Of a DNA stretch of 50,946 bases, positions 1 through 9,363 are shown piece by piece; positions within the stretch are counted from its first letter, which is position 1, and every line of letters starts with the position of its first letter. The position numbers and the translations under genes were made by a program. Origin of the DNA: Thermoanaerobacteraceae bacterium (lineage in GTDB: Bacteria; Bacillota; Thermoanaerobacteria; Thermoanaerobacterales; UBA4877); contig JASEJQ010000010.1 of assembly GCA_030016635.1 (NCBI GenBank), positions 1 through 50,946 on the forward strand. The letters are read 5' to 3'. The notes beneath the pieces are model-generated. The model saw only the letters and a list, made by a program, of their open reading frames with translations. It searched no databases and had not been told where the DNA came from.

Positions 1-54
1 AGGTGCATAGATGTTGCTATCATTCGTGGAATACTGCTTTGTACACTAAAATCA
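1..54 (+). repeat. Right-end fragment of the dispersed ~200 bp structured repeat (copy 0)
   Basis: The first 18 bases match the right end of the copy at 49556-49753 at all but one position (GCATAGATGTTGCT is shared exactly). Weaker similarity continues to about base 54, including a shared ACACT-AAAT stretch, so this copy and the 49.6 kb copy may form a subfamily with a longer right flank. The rest of the copy lies outside the window. Confidence 0.6.
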
Positions 55-108
55 ATATTGATTATATTGTATGATTATCAAAGAAAGTAACTAACAGACA
101 ATGAGGAC

Positions 109-1083
109 TTGTTGCAGAGAAATATTGAAAAGATACTAAAGAAAGGACATAGATATCCTATGGCCATTGTTTCAATAATAGGTCGGGGTGGTAAGACAAC
201 TATAAAAACGATGCTGGAGGGTGTACTGAAGGATGCTGAGGTATATGAGGGGATAACTGATAAGAAATGCGATTTAATAACTGTGGCAGGCCTGGCCAGG
301 CCGCTTAAAAAGGAACTTCTCTATTCTACCTCTGCATCCATGATAGTTGCCAATGCCGATGCTAATTACAGATTTAAAATACCTTATGCAAGTGAGGTTA
401 TTGACTATGGCTTTAGCCGGAAAGCGACCGTGACTGCATCCAGTATAATTCAAGACAACTGGTGTCAAACCTTTACATGCTGCATTCAGAGGAGTATAGG
501 CACATTGAACGGAAATGTTGTGCTGCCAAAAGAATTTACAGTAAAAATGAATGTTCCGGGTAAATACAATATATATAATGCCCTTGCCTCAATATCAGTT
601 CTTATGTTATTTGACGTCAAAGAAGAGGCAATCTCAAAAACCTTATCGGAACTCAAATGTAATGGGAACATGGAGAGGATATATGACGGAGAATTCAGTA
701 TCATATACAACAAGGTAAGCAACCCATACCAGCTTTTTTCTGTTCTTGAGAGCCTTAGTGAAAATGAATTTCGAAATATACATATAGTCACCGAAAGTTT
801 TAATAATATAAATCCGAGTTTAAGGAAAAAAATTGCGGATGTACTGCAGGAATGGTATTCCATATATAACTATACCCTGCATATAGTAAATGACGGTAGC
901 GGTGGTCAATCAAACCTTATGGAACTCTTAGAAGATCGCAATATGGAATATCAATTTGATAAAATTGATGAAGTAATTAAAGATATATTAAATAATGCGG
1001 GAAAAGGTGATAGAATTATCTTACTGGGCAGCGAGAAAACTAAAAATTACTGGGCGGACTTTTTTAATATTATGAAAGAATAA
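109..1083 (+). CDS. Short Mur-ligase-like protein (MurE/MurT family fold)
   Basis: This 324-residue protein resembles the ATP-dependent Mur ligases that join amino acids or peptides to UDP-sugar precursors. A P-loop-like stretch IIGRGGKTT lies near residue 23 (usual form GTNGKTT). It is followed by an NADAN segment near residue 82, the central-domain motif PGKYNIYNALAS near residue 150, and GNMERI near 184 (usual form GRME). The C-terminal signature that normally reads DYAHNP is degenerate (YNKVSNP). Bona fide MurE is about 490 residues, so the N-terminal substrate domain is missing. The start is TTG at 109 with a weak GAGGA site just upstream. Substrate unknown; it could be a diverged or non-catalytic ligase. 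Neighbours (SSB-like protein, cobO) do not point to a pathway. Confidence 0.6.
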   Translation: MLQRNIEKILKKGHRYPMAIVSIIGRGGKTTIKTMLEGVLKDAEVYEGITDKKCDLITVAGLARPLKKELLYSTSASMIVANADANYRFKIPYASEVIDYGFSRKATVTASSIIQDNWCQTFTCCIQRSIGTLNGNVVLPKEFTVKMNVPGKYNIYNALASISVLMLFDVKEEAISKTLSELKCNGNMERIYDGEFSIIYNKVSNPYQLFSVLESLSENEFRNIHIVTESFNNINPSLRKKIADVLQEWYSIYNYTLHIVNDGSGGQSNLMELLEDRNMEYQFDKIDEVIKDILNNAGKGDRIILLGSEKTKNYWADFFNIMKE

Positions 1084-1151
1084 GGTATATTTACCTTCTC
1101 CCTTTAATATTATTATGATTAGGAACTTACGATTGAAAGGGGGAGTGAAAA

Positions 1152-1781
1152 ATGCTAGGGAGTATTATAAACACTAATGTAGCTAATTTGAACGGTACTA
1201 TTGCTTCAGACCTTACCTTCAGCCATGAAATTTATGGAGAGCAGTTCTATAATTTTTTAATTGATGTGCCAAGATTATCGGATACATATGATCGTTTGCC
1301 GGTAATGATTTCAGAAAGGCTTCTAAATGACATAGACCTGAATATAGGGAGCAAAGTATTTATCACAGGCCAGATACGTTCTTACAACAGGATGAATACC
1401 GATGGAAAAAGCAGACTTTTGCTTTCCGTATTTTGCAGAGATATAAGAAATTCTAATGATGAAGATAATATTAAAAACCCTAATGACATATTTTTAGATG
1501 GATATCTGTGCAAAAAGCCGGTCTACAGGACAACGCCATTTGGCAGGGAGATATGTGACATTCTTCTGGCGGTAAACAGGATGTATAACAAATCCGACTA
1601 TATCCCTTGTATAGCCTGGGGAAGGAACGCCAGATTTTGTGAGAAATTTAGTGTTGGTACTCATATGAGGTTATGGGGAAGATTTCAGAGCAGGGAATAC
1701 CAAAAAAAGCTGGACGAGGAAAATGTTATAATAAGGACAGCTTTTGAGGTTTCTATTTCCAAAATGGAAAAATTGGATTAA
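1152..1781 (+). CDS. Single-stranded DNA-binding protein with two OB-fold repeats
   Basis: The 209-residue protein contains two tandem OB-fold-like halves, about residues 12-95 and 115-205. The second half carries the SSB/PriB-type signature: G-L-KP-YR-TPFGREICD-LLAVNR, then IPCIAWGRNA and a GRFQSREY stretch. Classical SSB has one OB fold and an acidic tail ending in DIPF; this protein has neither that tail nor that size, so it is a paralogue that probably binds single-stranded DNA without the usual partner-binding tip. A strong SD (AAAGGGGGAG) precedes ATG 1152. It stands alone between a Mur-ligase-like gene and cobO, with 68 bp of upstream intergenic DNA. Confidence 0.7.
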   Translation: MLGSIINTNVANLNGTIASDLTFSHEIYGEQFYNFLIDVPRLSDTYDRLPVMISERLLNDIDLNIGSKVFITGQIRSYNRMNTDGKSRLLLSVFCRDIRNSNDEDNIKNPNDIFLDGYLCKKPVYRTTPFGREICDILLAVNRMYNKSDYIPCIAWGRNARFCEKFSVGTHMRLWGRFQSREYQKKLDEENVIIRTAFEVSISKMEKLD

Positions 1782-1822
1782 TATATTTATATAAAAGAAA
1801 TTTTGGATTCGAGGTGTTACAT

Positions 1823-2353
1823 ATGAAAAAGGGTTTAATACAGGTATATACAGGTGATGGCAAGGGTAAAACTACAGCAGCCATCGGACTGGGTGTAAGG
1901 GCAGTAGGCAGGGGCTATAAGGTGGCCATGATTCAATTTTTAAAGGCCATGGAGACGGGTGAATTAAAATCCTTAGAGAGGATTTCGGGAAATTTTAAAG
2001 TCTATCGTTTTGAGGGGACTACAAAATTTTTCTGGGAAGCCAATGATGAGGAAAAAGAAATGATGAGAAAATGCGAGCGTAAAGCCTTTGAGTTTGCTAA
2101 AGAGCTTTGCAACAGTGGGAATATAGATATCCTTATCTTGGATGAGATAATGCTTGCTATGTATAATAAACTCCTGACTGTAGATGAGGTTTGCGAGTTC
2201 TTGAAAAATAAGCCAGAAAATATAGAGATAATACTTACCGGTCGATATGCTCCTCAAGAGATACTGGATGCAGCCGACCTTGTTACAGAGATGAGGCTCA
2301 TCAAGCATCCTTTTGAAAAGGGTATACCTGCAAGAGAAGGAATAGAGTTTTAG
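1823..2353 (+). CDS. cobO: Corrinoid adenosyltransferase (CobO/BtuR family)
   Basis: This protein transfers the 5'-deoxyadenosyl group of ATP to cob(I)alamin or its precursors, giving adenosyl-cobamides. It has a P-loop GDGKGKTTAA at residues 11-20, the conserved Q-F-KA segment (MIQFLKA), a Walker B-like DILILDEIMLA and the C-terminal EMRLIKHPFEKGI typical of the family. Length is 176 residues from ATG 1823, normal for CobO. An upstream in-frame GTG at 1814 lies inside the SD (GAGGTG, 1811-1816), so ATG 1823 is preferred. A bidirectional terminator follows the stop codon at once. It is isolated from other cobamide genes here, though a CobD-like gene lies at 32.2 kb. Confidence 0.9.
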   Translation: MKKGLIQVYTGDGKGKTTAAIGLGVRAVGRGYKVAMIQFLKAMETGELKSLERISGNFKVYRFEGTTKFFWEANDEEKEMMRKCERKAFEFAKELCNSGNIDILILDEIMLAMYNKLLTVDEVCEFLKNKPENIEIILTGRYAPQEILDAADLVTEMRLIKHPFEKGIPAREGIEF

Positions 2354-2381
2354 AAAATAGGCCGAAGGTCGGCCTATTTTC
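2354..2381. terminator. Bidirectional intrinsic terminator between cobO and dapH
   Basis: A perfect 12-bp inverted repeat (AAAATAGGCCGA at 2354-2365, complement at 2369-2380) with a 3-base loop. Its A and T flanks give a U-run on either strand, so it can end both the plus-strand cobO transcript and the minus-strand dap operon. It overlaps the last codons of dapH. Confidence 0.85.
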
Positions 2382-3075
2382 TTAAATCTTCCATCAGTTT
2401 TGTCTTATCCTTTGTCTTTTCGTCTACGTCCTTTACGACCCTGGCGGGGCTTCCCGCAACCACCGCATGGGGTGGTACGTCCTGTGTGACAACAGCGCCT
2501 GCAGCTACTACGGCACCTTCTCCTACCTTTATTCCCTCTAAGACTACTGAATTGGCACCAACAAGTACATTATCTCCTATGATGACCGGTGAAGCACTGG
2601 GCGGTTCAAGTACGCCTGCGACTACCGCACCTGCACCTATGTGACAGTTTTTACCTATTATTGCCCTGGCACCTATCACTGCATTCATGTCTATCATGGT
2701 ACCATCGCCGATCTCGGCTCCTATGTTTATAACAGCACCCATCATGATTACAGCATTTTTGCCTATAGATACCTGTTCTCTTATAATGGCACCTGGTTCC
2801 ACCCTGGCATCAAGGTGGGATATATCAAGCAATGGTAGGGCAGAGTTTCTCCTGTCTACCTCAATGTATACGTCCTTTATCCTATCCCTGTTGCTGTTTA
2901 TCAAATGGTTAATGCCATCAAGCTCTCCTATAAGAATCCAGAGCTGCCCATCTCCGAAGGCTTTTATGCCATCAAAATTGAGACCACTCAAATTACCGTT
3001 TATATATGCTTTTACTGGAGTTTTCTTTTTGGCCTGGCCTATATATCTGGCCAGCTCATATGCATCCATTTTCAT
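2374..3075 (-). CDS. dapH: Tetrahydrodipicolinate N-acetyltransferase
   Basis: DapH acetylates 2,3,4,5-tetrahydrodipicolinate with acetyl-CoA in the acetylase branch of diaminopimelate/lysine synthesis. The 233-residue protein has an N-terminal alpha/beta cap and, from about residue 90 to 205, left-handed beta-helix hexapeptide repeats (for example [20 protein letters not shown] and [16 protein letters not shown]). It starts 3 bases after the dapB stop, with its SD (GAGGAGGTG) inside the end of dapB, so it is the last gene of the asd-dapA-dapB-dapH operon. No desuccinylase or deacetylase gene is present locally, so the later steps lie elsewhere. Confidence 0.92.
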   Translation of the reverse strand: MKMDAYELARYIGQAKKKTPVKAYINGNLSGLNFDGIKAFGDGQLWILIGELDGINHLINSNRDRIKDVYIEVDRRNSALPLLDISHLDARVEPGAIIREQVSIGKNAVIMMGAVINIGAEIGDGTMIDMNAVIGARAIIGKNCHIGAGAVVAGVLEPPSASPVIIGDNVLVGANSVVLEGIKVGEGAVVAAGAVVTQDVPPHAVVAGSPARVVKDVDEKTKDKTKLMEDLRK

Positions 3076-3078
3076 ATA

Positions 3079-3828
3079 CTACACCTCCTCTATAAGGTCT
3101 TTTATTCCATAGAGACCAGGAGCTTTCTTCACAATATATTCAGCAGCCCTTATTGCCCCTCTGGCAAAGATATCCCGCGATAGTGATGTATGTTTAATCT
3201 CGATAGTTTCTCCTTCACCTGCAAAGATAACTGTATGTTCACCAACAATACTGCCAGCTCTAATTGAGTGGATACCAATCTCATGTTTCTCCCTGTTTTC
3301 ATGGCCATATCTTCCGTATTTAAGGGTATCTCTTTCAGGCGTGTTTTCCTGTATTGCTTTTGCCAGCATTATGGCTGTGCCACTGGGAGAGTCCAGTTTT
3401 TGATTATGGTGAGCCTCTACTATCTCAACATCGAAATCCTTAAGCAGCCTGGCTGCCATAGAGACAAGACTGGCAGTAACTGCCACGCCAATGGAGGTAT
3501 TGTACGATTGAAAAATAGGAATAACTTCAGAGGCTTTTCTGACAGCAGATATTTCCTCATCAGAAAAGCCTGTAGTGCATATTACAAGAGGAAGACCCTT
3601 TTTCAGCGCTCCATCTAAAAGATCATATATAGCAGAATGATTTGAGAAGTCTATGCATACATCAGCATCCTCAAGAACATCACTTAAGGAATGATAGATA
3701 GGTACATCTCCAGAAGCATCACTTTTATTTATACCAGCAACTACTCTGTGTTCTTTGCTTTCTGATATTATTTTGCAAATAGCCTTTCCCATTTTACCAC
3801 TTATTCCTTGTATAATTATCTTTAGCAT
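3079..3828 (-). CDS. dapB: 4-hydroxy-tetrahydrodipicolinate reductase
   Basis: DapB reduces the DapA product to tetrahydrodipicolinate with NAD(P)H. The 249-residue protein shows the nucleotide-binding loop GISGKMGKAI at residues 8-17. The family signature around the catalytic histidine, EAHHNQKLDSPSGTA, lies at 138-152, with His140-His141 and Lys144. The SD is GAGGTG just before ATG 3828. It lies 21 bp downstream of dapA in the same operon. Confidence 0.95.
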   Translation of the reverse strand: MLKIIIQGISGKMGKAICKIISESKEHRVVAGINKSDASGDVPIYHSLSDVLEDADVCIDFSNHSAIYDLLDGALKKGLPLVICTTGFSDEEISAVRKASEVIPIFQSYNTSIGVAVTASLVSMAARLLKDFDVEIVEAHHNQKLDSPSGTAIMLAKAIQENTPERDTLKYGRYGHENREKHEIGIHSIRAGSIVGEHTVIFAGEGETIEIKHTSLSRDIFARGAIRAAEYIVKKAPGLYGIKDLIEEV

Positions 3829-3849
3829 ATATACACCTCAATAAGGATA

Positions 3850-4737
3850 TTATCCTACAATTGTAAACCCATATTCTACAAGCCTTGCTTTCAAAGTCTC
3901 CAAGTTTTTGGGTTCCATAGTGATGAGCGGAAGCCTTAAAGGGCCTGCATTCATACCAATGAGGTTCATGGCAGTCTTTACCGGGATGGGATTTACCTCT
4001 ATAAAGAGAGCTTTATTGAGAGGATTTAGCTTTAATTGGAGTTCACGGCTCTCTTTTACGTTTCCTTCCAGGAATCTTACCGCCATATCGTGTACTTCTT
4101 TAGGTAGTATGTTTGCAGTAACAGATATAACGCCCAGCCCACCCAAAGCCATAATAGGAACCACCTGGTCGTCATTGCCGGAGTATATGGCGAAGTCCTC
4201 ACCGCAGAGCCTGGCCACCTCAGCTATCTGGCTTATATCTCCACTGGCCTCTTTTACACCTGCTATATTCGGATGTTTTTTGAGCTCTGCTAAGGTCTGA
4301 GGGAGTATATTAAGGCCAGTCCTGCCAGGTACATTGTATATTATTATTGGTATATGGACAGAATCTGCTATCTTTGTAAAATGCTCAATCAGACCCTTCT
4401 GAGTTGTCTTGTTATAATAAGGGGTTATCACCAGCAAGGAATCCGCCCCCAGTCTCTCCGCCTCTACACTCATCTCCACACTGTGTCTTGTGTCGTTAGA
4501 CCCGGTACCTGCAATAACCGGTATCCTCTTATTTATCTTTTTTACAGTGTACTCGATAACCTCATTTTTTTCTTCATCTGTCATGGTTGAGGCTTCTCCA
4601 GTGGTACCACAGGCTATGATGGCATCGGTGGAGTTTTTCAGATGGAAATCCAAAAGTTTATCCAGCACCTCAAAATTTACACCATCATCGGTAAAGGGTG
4701 TTACCAGTGCCACACCAGAACCTTTAAATACAGCCAT
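3850..4737 (-). CDS. dapA: 4-hydroxy-tetrahydrodipicolinate synthase
   Basis: DapA condenses pyruvate with aspartate semialdehyde, the committed step to lysine and diaminopimelate. The 295-residue TIM barrel has the substrate motif GTTGE (44-48), Tyr134 in YNVPGRTG and the Schiff-base Lys162 in GVKEASGD. Its start overlaps the end of asd by 14 bp, suggesting translational coupling. This copy is the biosynthetic enzyme; a second family member at 29.1 kb has sugar-acid aldolase features instead. Confidence 0.96.
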   Translation of the reverse strand: MAVFKGSGVALVTPFTDDGVNFEVLDKLLDFHLKNSTDAIIACGTTGEASTMTDEEKNEVIEYTVKKINKRIPVIAGTGSNDTRHSVEMSVEAERLGADSLLVITPYYNKTTQKGLIEHFTKIADSVHIPIIIYNVPGRTGLNILPQTLAELKKHPNIAGVKEASGDISQIAEVARLCGEDFAIYSGNDDQVVPIMALGGLGVISVTANILPKEVHDMAVRFLEGNVKESRELQLKLNPLNKALFIEVNPIPVKTAMNLIGMNAGPLRLPLITMEPKNLETLKARLVEYGFTIVG

Positions 4738-5728
4738 TTACCAACCCCTCCTTAATTAATAATTCGGCAATCTGAACTGCATTGGTGGCAGCTCCTTTTC
4801 GTACGTTATCTGCCACAATAAACATATTAAGTCCGTTATCTACGGTATCATCCCTTCTTAACCTTCCCACGTATACCTCATCGCGGCCTGAGGCGATTGT
4901 TGCTAGCGGGTATACCTTGTTCTGTGGGTCATCCATAACAACCACGCCTGGAGCTGTAGAAAGTAAGCTGCGTACCTCATCCAGTTCAAAATCTCCCTCA
5001 AACTCTACGTTGACTGACTCGCTGTGGCAGTTTTCCACCGGTACCCTCACGGTAGTAGCAGTGACCTTAATACTATCATCTCCCATTATCTTTTTGGTTT
5101 CATTTACCATTTTTATTTCCTCTTTAGTATAACCATTATCAAGAAAATCATCTATATGCGGCAAGCAGTTATTGTAAATTGGATAAGGGAACTGCTTTGG
5201 TTCTTCGCCATTCATTGTCCTCTTAAGGTCATCCACGCCCTTTTTACCTGCTCCGGACACGGCCTGATAGGTTGATACTACAATCCTTTTTATTTTGTAC
5301 CTATCATGGAGTGGCTTTAGTGCGACTACCATTTGTATTGTAGAACAGTTGGGGTTAGCTATTATCCCATTATGCCATTTCACATCCTGGGGGTTTACTT
5401 CGGGTACTACCAGCGGAACTGTCTTGTCCATCCTCCAGCAGCTGCTGTTATCTACTACAATACATCCCCTGGTTGCTGCTATAGGGGCGAATATCTTGCT
5501 GGTGGAAGCACCGGCAGAAAACAGTGCTATATCGATACCTCTATCGAATGAATCTTCCTCCAGTTCTTCCACATTATATAACTTTCCTTTAAACTCCAAC
5601 AATGTACCCTCTGATTTTTTTGAAGCAAAAAGATACAGGTTTTTTATCGGAAAATTTCTTTCCTCCAGCACCTTTATAAACGTCCTTCCCACCATTCCCG
5701 TTGCTCCTACTACTGCTACATTGTACAT
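4724..5728 (-). CDS. asd: Aspartate-semialdehyde dehydrogenase
   Basis: Asd reduces aspartyl phosphate to aspartate semialdehyde with NADPH. The 334-residue protein carries the Rossmann motif [12 protein letters not shown] at its N terminus and the catalytic Cys128 in ANPNCSTIQ. Further family segments include a [12 protein letters not shown] stretch and a VRVPV-CHSE motif. It is the first gene of the minus-strand lysine operon and follows a lysine riboswitch with terminator; an AAGGAGGAG SD precedes ATG 5728. No aspartokinase gene is in the operon. Confidence 0.96.
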   Translation of the reverse strand: MYNVAVVGATGMVGRTFIKVLEERNFPIKNLYLFASKKSEGTLLEFKGKLYNVEELEEDSFDRGIDIALFSAGASTSKIFAPIAATRGCIVVDNSSCWRMDKTVPLVVPEVNPQDVKWHNGIIANPNCSTIQMVVALKPLHDRYKIKRIVVSTYQAVSGAGKKGVDDLKRTMNGEEPKQFPYPIYNNCLPHIDDFLDNGYTKEEIKMVNETKKIMGDDSIKVTATTVRVPVENCHSESVNVEFEGDFELDEVRSLLSTAPGVVVMDDPQNKVYPLATIASGRDEVYVGRLRRDDTVDNGLNMFIVADNVRKGAATNAVQIAELLIKEGLVNGCI

Positions 5729-5741
5729 AAAACTCCTCCTT

Positions 5742-5770
5742 AATAAAAATAACTAGCTTTTGAGCTAGTT
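5742..5770 (-). terminator. Riboswitch-controlled terminator before asd
   Basis: On the minus strand a 7-bp stem (AACTAGC / GCTAGTT, loop TCAAAA) is followed by ATTTTTATT, 14 bases before the asd start. Its place just after the lysine aptamer makes it the expression platform. Confidence 0.85.
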
Positions 5771-5817
5771 GGCAGTTTATGGCAATATAATCCTATAGCA
5801 AGGCTACAATAAACCAC

Positions 5818-5986
5818 CAGATAGCTCTCCATCATAATAGATATGATGACAGTCCCGGGACTATTAATCCCGGTCCCAGGCACCAGATTGAGGAAGTCTG
5901 GCCCTTCGGCACCGGCTCCTTTCAATATCCTTCATAGGATTCCTCTTCCTTTGGATATTTACTATTAGACAGTGCAACCTCTATCT
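5818..5986 (-). promoter_or_regulatory. Lysine riboswitch (L box)
   Basis: The minus strand carries the conserved L-box elements in order: P1 CAGATAG with GAGGTTGCACTGTC, GAAAGGAGCCGGTGCCGAAGG, a TCTGGTGCCTGGG-like segment, GGGACTGTCATC and GGAGAGCTATCTG closing P1 (CAGATAG/CTATCTG, 7 bp). In this family lysine binding favours the downstream terminator, so lysine should switch off asd-dapA-dapB-dapH. Recognition is from the conserved core, not from a covariance search. Confidence 0.95.
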
Positions 5987-6003
5987 GTTATCTATTTATT
6001 AAT

Positions 6004-6032
6004 ATATTATCGTTTAAATTAACCTGTGTCAA
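6004..6032 (-). promoter_or_regulatory. Sigma-A promoter of the lysine operon
   Basis: On the minus strand TTGACA (6032-6027) and TAATAT (6009-6004) are separated by 17 bp. The predicted start site lies just before the L-box P1 stem. Confidence 0.8.
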
Positions 6033-6068
6033 ATTTTAATTTTGATTTTACTGCAATAACTTACTGAT

Positions 6069-6276
6069 CATGGCATATAAATATCCAAAGGTAGCCTTAA
6101 AGCGAGTCTATGATACTCTTAATGAGTGGCAAATGTAGCCGGGGCAGCAGGAAAGGACGCCTGCGCTGAGCTTAAGCCTAGGCATGGACGCCGCATGGAG
6201 GCGTACCCGGCGAAATGCAGGCAAGAATATTAGGGGATCAAGACGAGTGCTCAGGTGCCGGGATGTTATTGCCATG
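6069..6276 (+). repeat. Dispersed structured repeat, copy A
   Basis: This non-coding unit of about 208 bp is bounded by CATGGCA and TGCCATG. Inside are an outer arm GATACTCT pairing (one mismatch) with AGGGGATC, an inner arm GCCGGG/CCCGGC (6135-6140 with the segment near 6208), and three short hairpins with related loops (AAGGAC, ATGGAC, ATGGAG). Copy B is nearly the same in inverse orientation and shares an uninterrupted 30-nt block (6110-6139). It sits between the DMT transporter 3' end and the lysine operon promoter. No ORF with a credible start or codon pattern spans it. Confidence 0.85.
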
Positions 6277-6312
6277 CATATTATTGACCTTTTGCAGTAG
6301 ATTTAATTTTTA

Positions 6313-7164
6313 TCATAATAAAATCAGCCATCCGCCTGCTATGGTAAGTATTACGCCCATCATCCTGCTCTCTACATTCTCTTTTAAGATAAAGGCCCCC
6401 AGGGCTACGCTGACTATAGTAGAAAGCATCGATAGCGGCTCGGCCACACTCACCTCTATGGTCCTGATAGCAATGAGGAGGAACAAATACGTAAACGCAT
6501 TGGTAAAACCACTGGCTATGGAATACAAAGGCTTATTCCTTATAAGCAGAGGTATATCCTTCAGTCTTCCATTCAACATAAGGTAAATGAACATTATTAA
6601 AGCTACGAATACATAGACTGAAAATGAATAAAGCATAGGGCTTACCCTATTTCCTGCACTTTTATCGATAATCCTGCCGCTTGCCACAAGGAAGCTGTAT
6701 ACAAGCATATACAGGCAGGATCTGTCATTGATAATTGCCCGCAGGGATTTCAAGAAATTACCTTCCCTTTTGAGGGTGGAAGTACCATAAAATATCAGGA
6801 TTATTCCAAGCAGCTTAAATGAGGTAAACCTTTCATGTAAAAAGATAACCGATAATATAAACAGGAAAAATATATTTAGATTTCCAATGGGTGTGACCAG
6901 GGATATTTCACCTATATTCAAGGACTTAAAATAAAAAATATTGGCCAGTGAATATAAAAGTCCACTGGACAGGGCAAACAGTATAAAGGTATAGTCACCA
7001 GGGGATTCGTCAATGGCAAAAGGGAGCAAAAATAGTGCCCCAAGTCCAAAGAAAACAAATACACCATCCACATTATCCCCATCATTGCCAAGGCCCTTTA
7101 CAATAAGCCTTTCTACACCAAGCAGTATTATTCTTCCTGCCAGAGCCAAGTATGCCATACCCAT
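6313..7164 (-). CDS. EamA/DMT-family membrane transporter
   Basis: The 283-residue, very hydrophobic protein has about ten predicted membrane spans arranged as two EamA halves (roughly residues 1-130 and 150-283). The halves show typical endings such as SVIFLHERFTSFKLLGIILIFYG and GAFILKENVESRMMGVILTIAGG, which contain the conserved Glu after each fourth helix. Members export metabolites or drugs or take up solutes; the substrate cannot be read from the sequence. The gene is divergent from the chemoreceptor at 7354 and ends next to repeat copy A. Confidence 0.85.
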   Translation of the reverse strand: MGMAYLALAGRIILLGVERLIVKGLGNDGDNVDGVFVFFGLGALFLLPFAIDESPGDYTFILFALSSGLLYSLANIFYFKSLNIGEISLVTPIGNLNIFFLFILSVIFLHERFTSFKLLGIILIFYGTSTLKREGNFLKSLRAIINDRSCLYMLVYSFLVASGRIIDKSAGNRVSPMLYSFSVYVFVALIMFIYLMLNGRLKDIPLLIRNKPLYSIASGFTNAFTYLFLLIAIRTIEVSVAEPLSMLSTIVSVALGAFILKENVESRMMGVILTIAGGWLILL

Positions 7165-7267
7165 CTCATTCCTTTCCTTAGCTATTATTTATTCTGCATA
7201 AAATGAGAATTTCCTCTTTTTTATTTAACTTTTATACAGGTTAATCTGGGGTTACATTCTGTACCGC

Positions 7268-7281
7268 GACAAACGTTTGTC
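7268..7281. promoter_or_regulatory. 14-bp perfect palindrome overlapping the mcp -35 box
   Basis: GACAAACGTTTGTC reads the same on both strands and overlaps the first five bases of the -35 hexamer of the mcp promoter. The AAACGTTT core with central CG resembles LacI/GalR-type operators; the cognate regulator is unknown. Confidence 0.55.
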
Positions 7282-7305
7282 ATTTTTTGTTGAAAATAGT
7301 ATAAT
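7277..7305 (+). promoter_or_regulatory. Sigma-A promoter of the chemoreceptor gene
   Basis: TTGTCA (7277-7282) and TATAAT (7300-7305) with 17-bp spacing, about 40 bp before the mcp start. The -35 overlaps a palindrome, which suggests repression. Confidence 0.75.
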
Positions 7306-7353
7306 TAGGGGAGATTTTGTTGATGGGTTGGGAGAAAAAGGAGAGGGGATAAT

Positions 7354-9339
7354 ATGATTAGAAGCATTTATACCAGATTGGTCGCTTTTATTATTTTACT
7401 CGTCGTTTTAAGTATTGGTGCATCAGGCTATTACAGCTATTATTTAAACAGCAATGTCATGACTACACAGGTAAAGAATGAAGAGGATGCAATTTTAAAT
7501 GTCTCCGGCTACTATATCGACACCCTGCTGGCTAATTATGAAAATCAATTAAACGAGTTTGCCGCATCCGATGTTGCACTAAACTTAAGCGGTATGAAAG
7601 AGAATGAGGGACAGATACTTGATTACTTAGGCAGCTATATAAAGACAATACCCAATGCAATTAACCTGTATATAGGTACTGCAGACGGTAAGTTTTACCT
7701 CTATCCTGTCCAGGACCTTCCGGCAGATTATGACCCAAGAGCAAGGGACTGGTATAAACAGGCCAACTCTGCTTCAGGTAAAATTATATGGACAGATGTC
7801 TATAAGGATGCTGTAAGCAATAAGAATGAGATAACGGTTGCAAAACAGATAAAAGACAGTGCGGGAAACGTGATCGGTGTGGCTGGGATAGACATAGACT
7901 TAAGTTATCTGTCTGATGAACTCGGAAATATTAAGGTTGGAGATACAGGTTATGTATTCCTTATAGATAGGAATGGTGTTACACTGGCTCATCCTGATAA
8001 AAGCAACCTGGGTGTGGATATGAACCAGTATGACTGGGGAAGAGAGATACTTTCCGGTGGGAAAAGCGGCTCATTGAATTACAAATTTAACGGAGTCGAT
8101 AAGTATGCTACATATCAAACCATAGAAAGGCTGGGATGGAAGATAGTGGCTACACTCCCCTACAGTGAGATTACCGCATCCTCGTCCGGGATACTCAGGA
8201 GTTCTGTAATGTCCGGTGGAATATTTATATTGATAAGTATATTGATATCCCTCCTCATAGCGAGGAGCATTGTAAGCCCAATAAATAAATTAAAGAAATC
8301 ACTCTCATATGTGGAAAATGGTGACTTTTCTCAAAAAACGGGTTTAAAATCAAAGGATGAGCTTGGTCAGCTTGCCTCATATTTTGATAATGCTATAGAA
8401 AGTGTAAGGATGTTAATTTACGATATTCGCAATGTGGCAGAGAAGGTAAAACAGGAAACAGAGACGCTTTCGTTTTCTGTGTCACAGACAGCCAGCGCTA
8501 CCGAAGAGATAGCTAAGGCAGTGGAAGATGTGGCATCTGGTGCATCTGCCCAGGCTACAGATGTCCAGGAAATAAGCGGTGTGGTTGAAGATCTTTCTAA
8601 AAGTATAAGCAAGGTAAAGGAAGCTGCAGAAGATGTATCTATGTTATCCCATGACTCACTTCTTTTAAGCCAGGAAGGCAAGAAGGTTGTTGATACATTG
8701 GTTGAGAGAAACTGGGAAAACGTAGAGGCAAACAGAAATGTAATAAAGTCAATTAATGAACTTAACGAGAGGTCTAAGCAGATCGGCAATATAATAGAGA
8801 CGATAAATGCCATAGCCGACCAGACTAATTTACTGGCACTTAATGCTGCCATAGAGGCTGCACGGGCCGGAGAGGCTGGCAGGGGTTTTGCTGTAGTGGC
8901 TGATGAGATACGTAAGCTTGCCGAGCAGTCTTCAAAAGCGGTATTACAGGTTCAAGAGCTTATTAGCGGCATTGAGAAGAATGTAAACGACAGTGTGTCG
9001 AATGCTGAAAAGACCAAAGAAATTAATAAAGATTTAACGGAAAGTGTAAAGAATACCTCAAGTGCTTTTGCTATGATATCTGAATCTCTTGGGAAGGCTA
9101 TGAAATCTATAGAAAAAGTAATTGGTATGATGGATGAAATGAACAAACTGAGGGAAAAAGCGGTTGAGGGTGTAGATAATATATCGGCTGTTTCTGAAGA
9201 GACTGCTGCATCCTCCGAGGAAGTTTCGGCGTCTTCAGAGGAACAGAATGCAGCCTTAGAAGAGATAAATGGGTCCCTACAGGAATTAAAGGATATGACC
9301 GATAAACTGTTTGATGCAATATCGAAATTCAAGGTTTAA
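7354..9339 (+). CDS. Methyl-accepting chemotaxis protein with dCache sensor
   Basis: This transmembrane chemoreceptor signals through CheA/CheW. In order: membrane span at about residues 8-30; an extracellular double-Cache domain (about 35-275) with the typical [11 protein letters not shown] and [14 protein letters not shown] segments; a second span at about 284-304; HAMP (305-357); and a long signalling coiled coil to residue 661. The hairpin tip [20 protein letters not shown] lies near residue 505. Cache domains of this type often bind amino acids or carboxylates, but the ligand is unknown here. A strong SD (AAAGGAGAGGGG) precedes ATG 7354. No che genes are nearby, so it is an orphan receptor. 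Confidence 0.93.
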   Translation: MIRSIYTRLVAFIILLVVLSIGASGYYSYYLNSNVMTTQVKNEEDAILNVSGYYIDTLLANYENQLNEFAASDVALNLSGMKENEGQILDYLGSYIKTIPNAINLYIGTADGKFYLYPVQDLPADYDPRARDWYKQANSASGKIIWTDVYKDAVSNKNEITVAKQIKDSAGNVIGVAGIDIDLSYLSDELGNIKVGDTGYVFLIDRNGVTLAHPDKSNLGVDMNQYDWGREILSGGKSGSLNYKFNGVDKYATYQTIERLGWKIVATLPYSEITASSSGILRSSVMSGGIFILISILISLLIARSIVSPINKLKKSLSYVENGDFSQKTGLKSKDELGQLASYFDNAIESVRMLIYDIRNVAEKVKQETETLSFSVSQTASATEEIAKAVEDVASGASAQATDVQEISGVVEDLSKSISKVKEAAEDVSMLSHDSLLLSQEGKKVVDTLVERNWENVEANRNVIKSINELNERSKQIGNIIETINAIADQTNLLALNAAIEAARAGEAGRGFAVVADEIRKLAEQSSKAVLQVQELISGIEKNVNDSVSNAEKTKEINKDLTESVKNTSSAFAMISESLGKAMKSIEKVIGMMDEMNKLREKAVEGVDNISAVSEETAASSEEVSASSEEQNAALEEINGSLQELKDMTDKLFDAISKFKV

Positions 9340-9363
9340 TTATACTGCAGTAACACACACATC

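Noticed and set aside
2687-3183. Plus-strand ORFs opposite dapH, dapB, dapA and asd
   Set aside because: They mirror well-conserved genes on the minus strand and have no SD or family features.
6069-6276. The dispersed repeat as an IscB/TnpB-linked guide RNA (HEARO-like)
   Set aside because: Size is similar, but no endonuclease or transposase gene is nearby and I could not match the conserved core; left as unknown.
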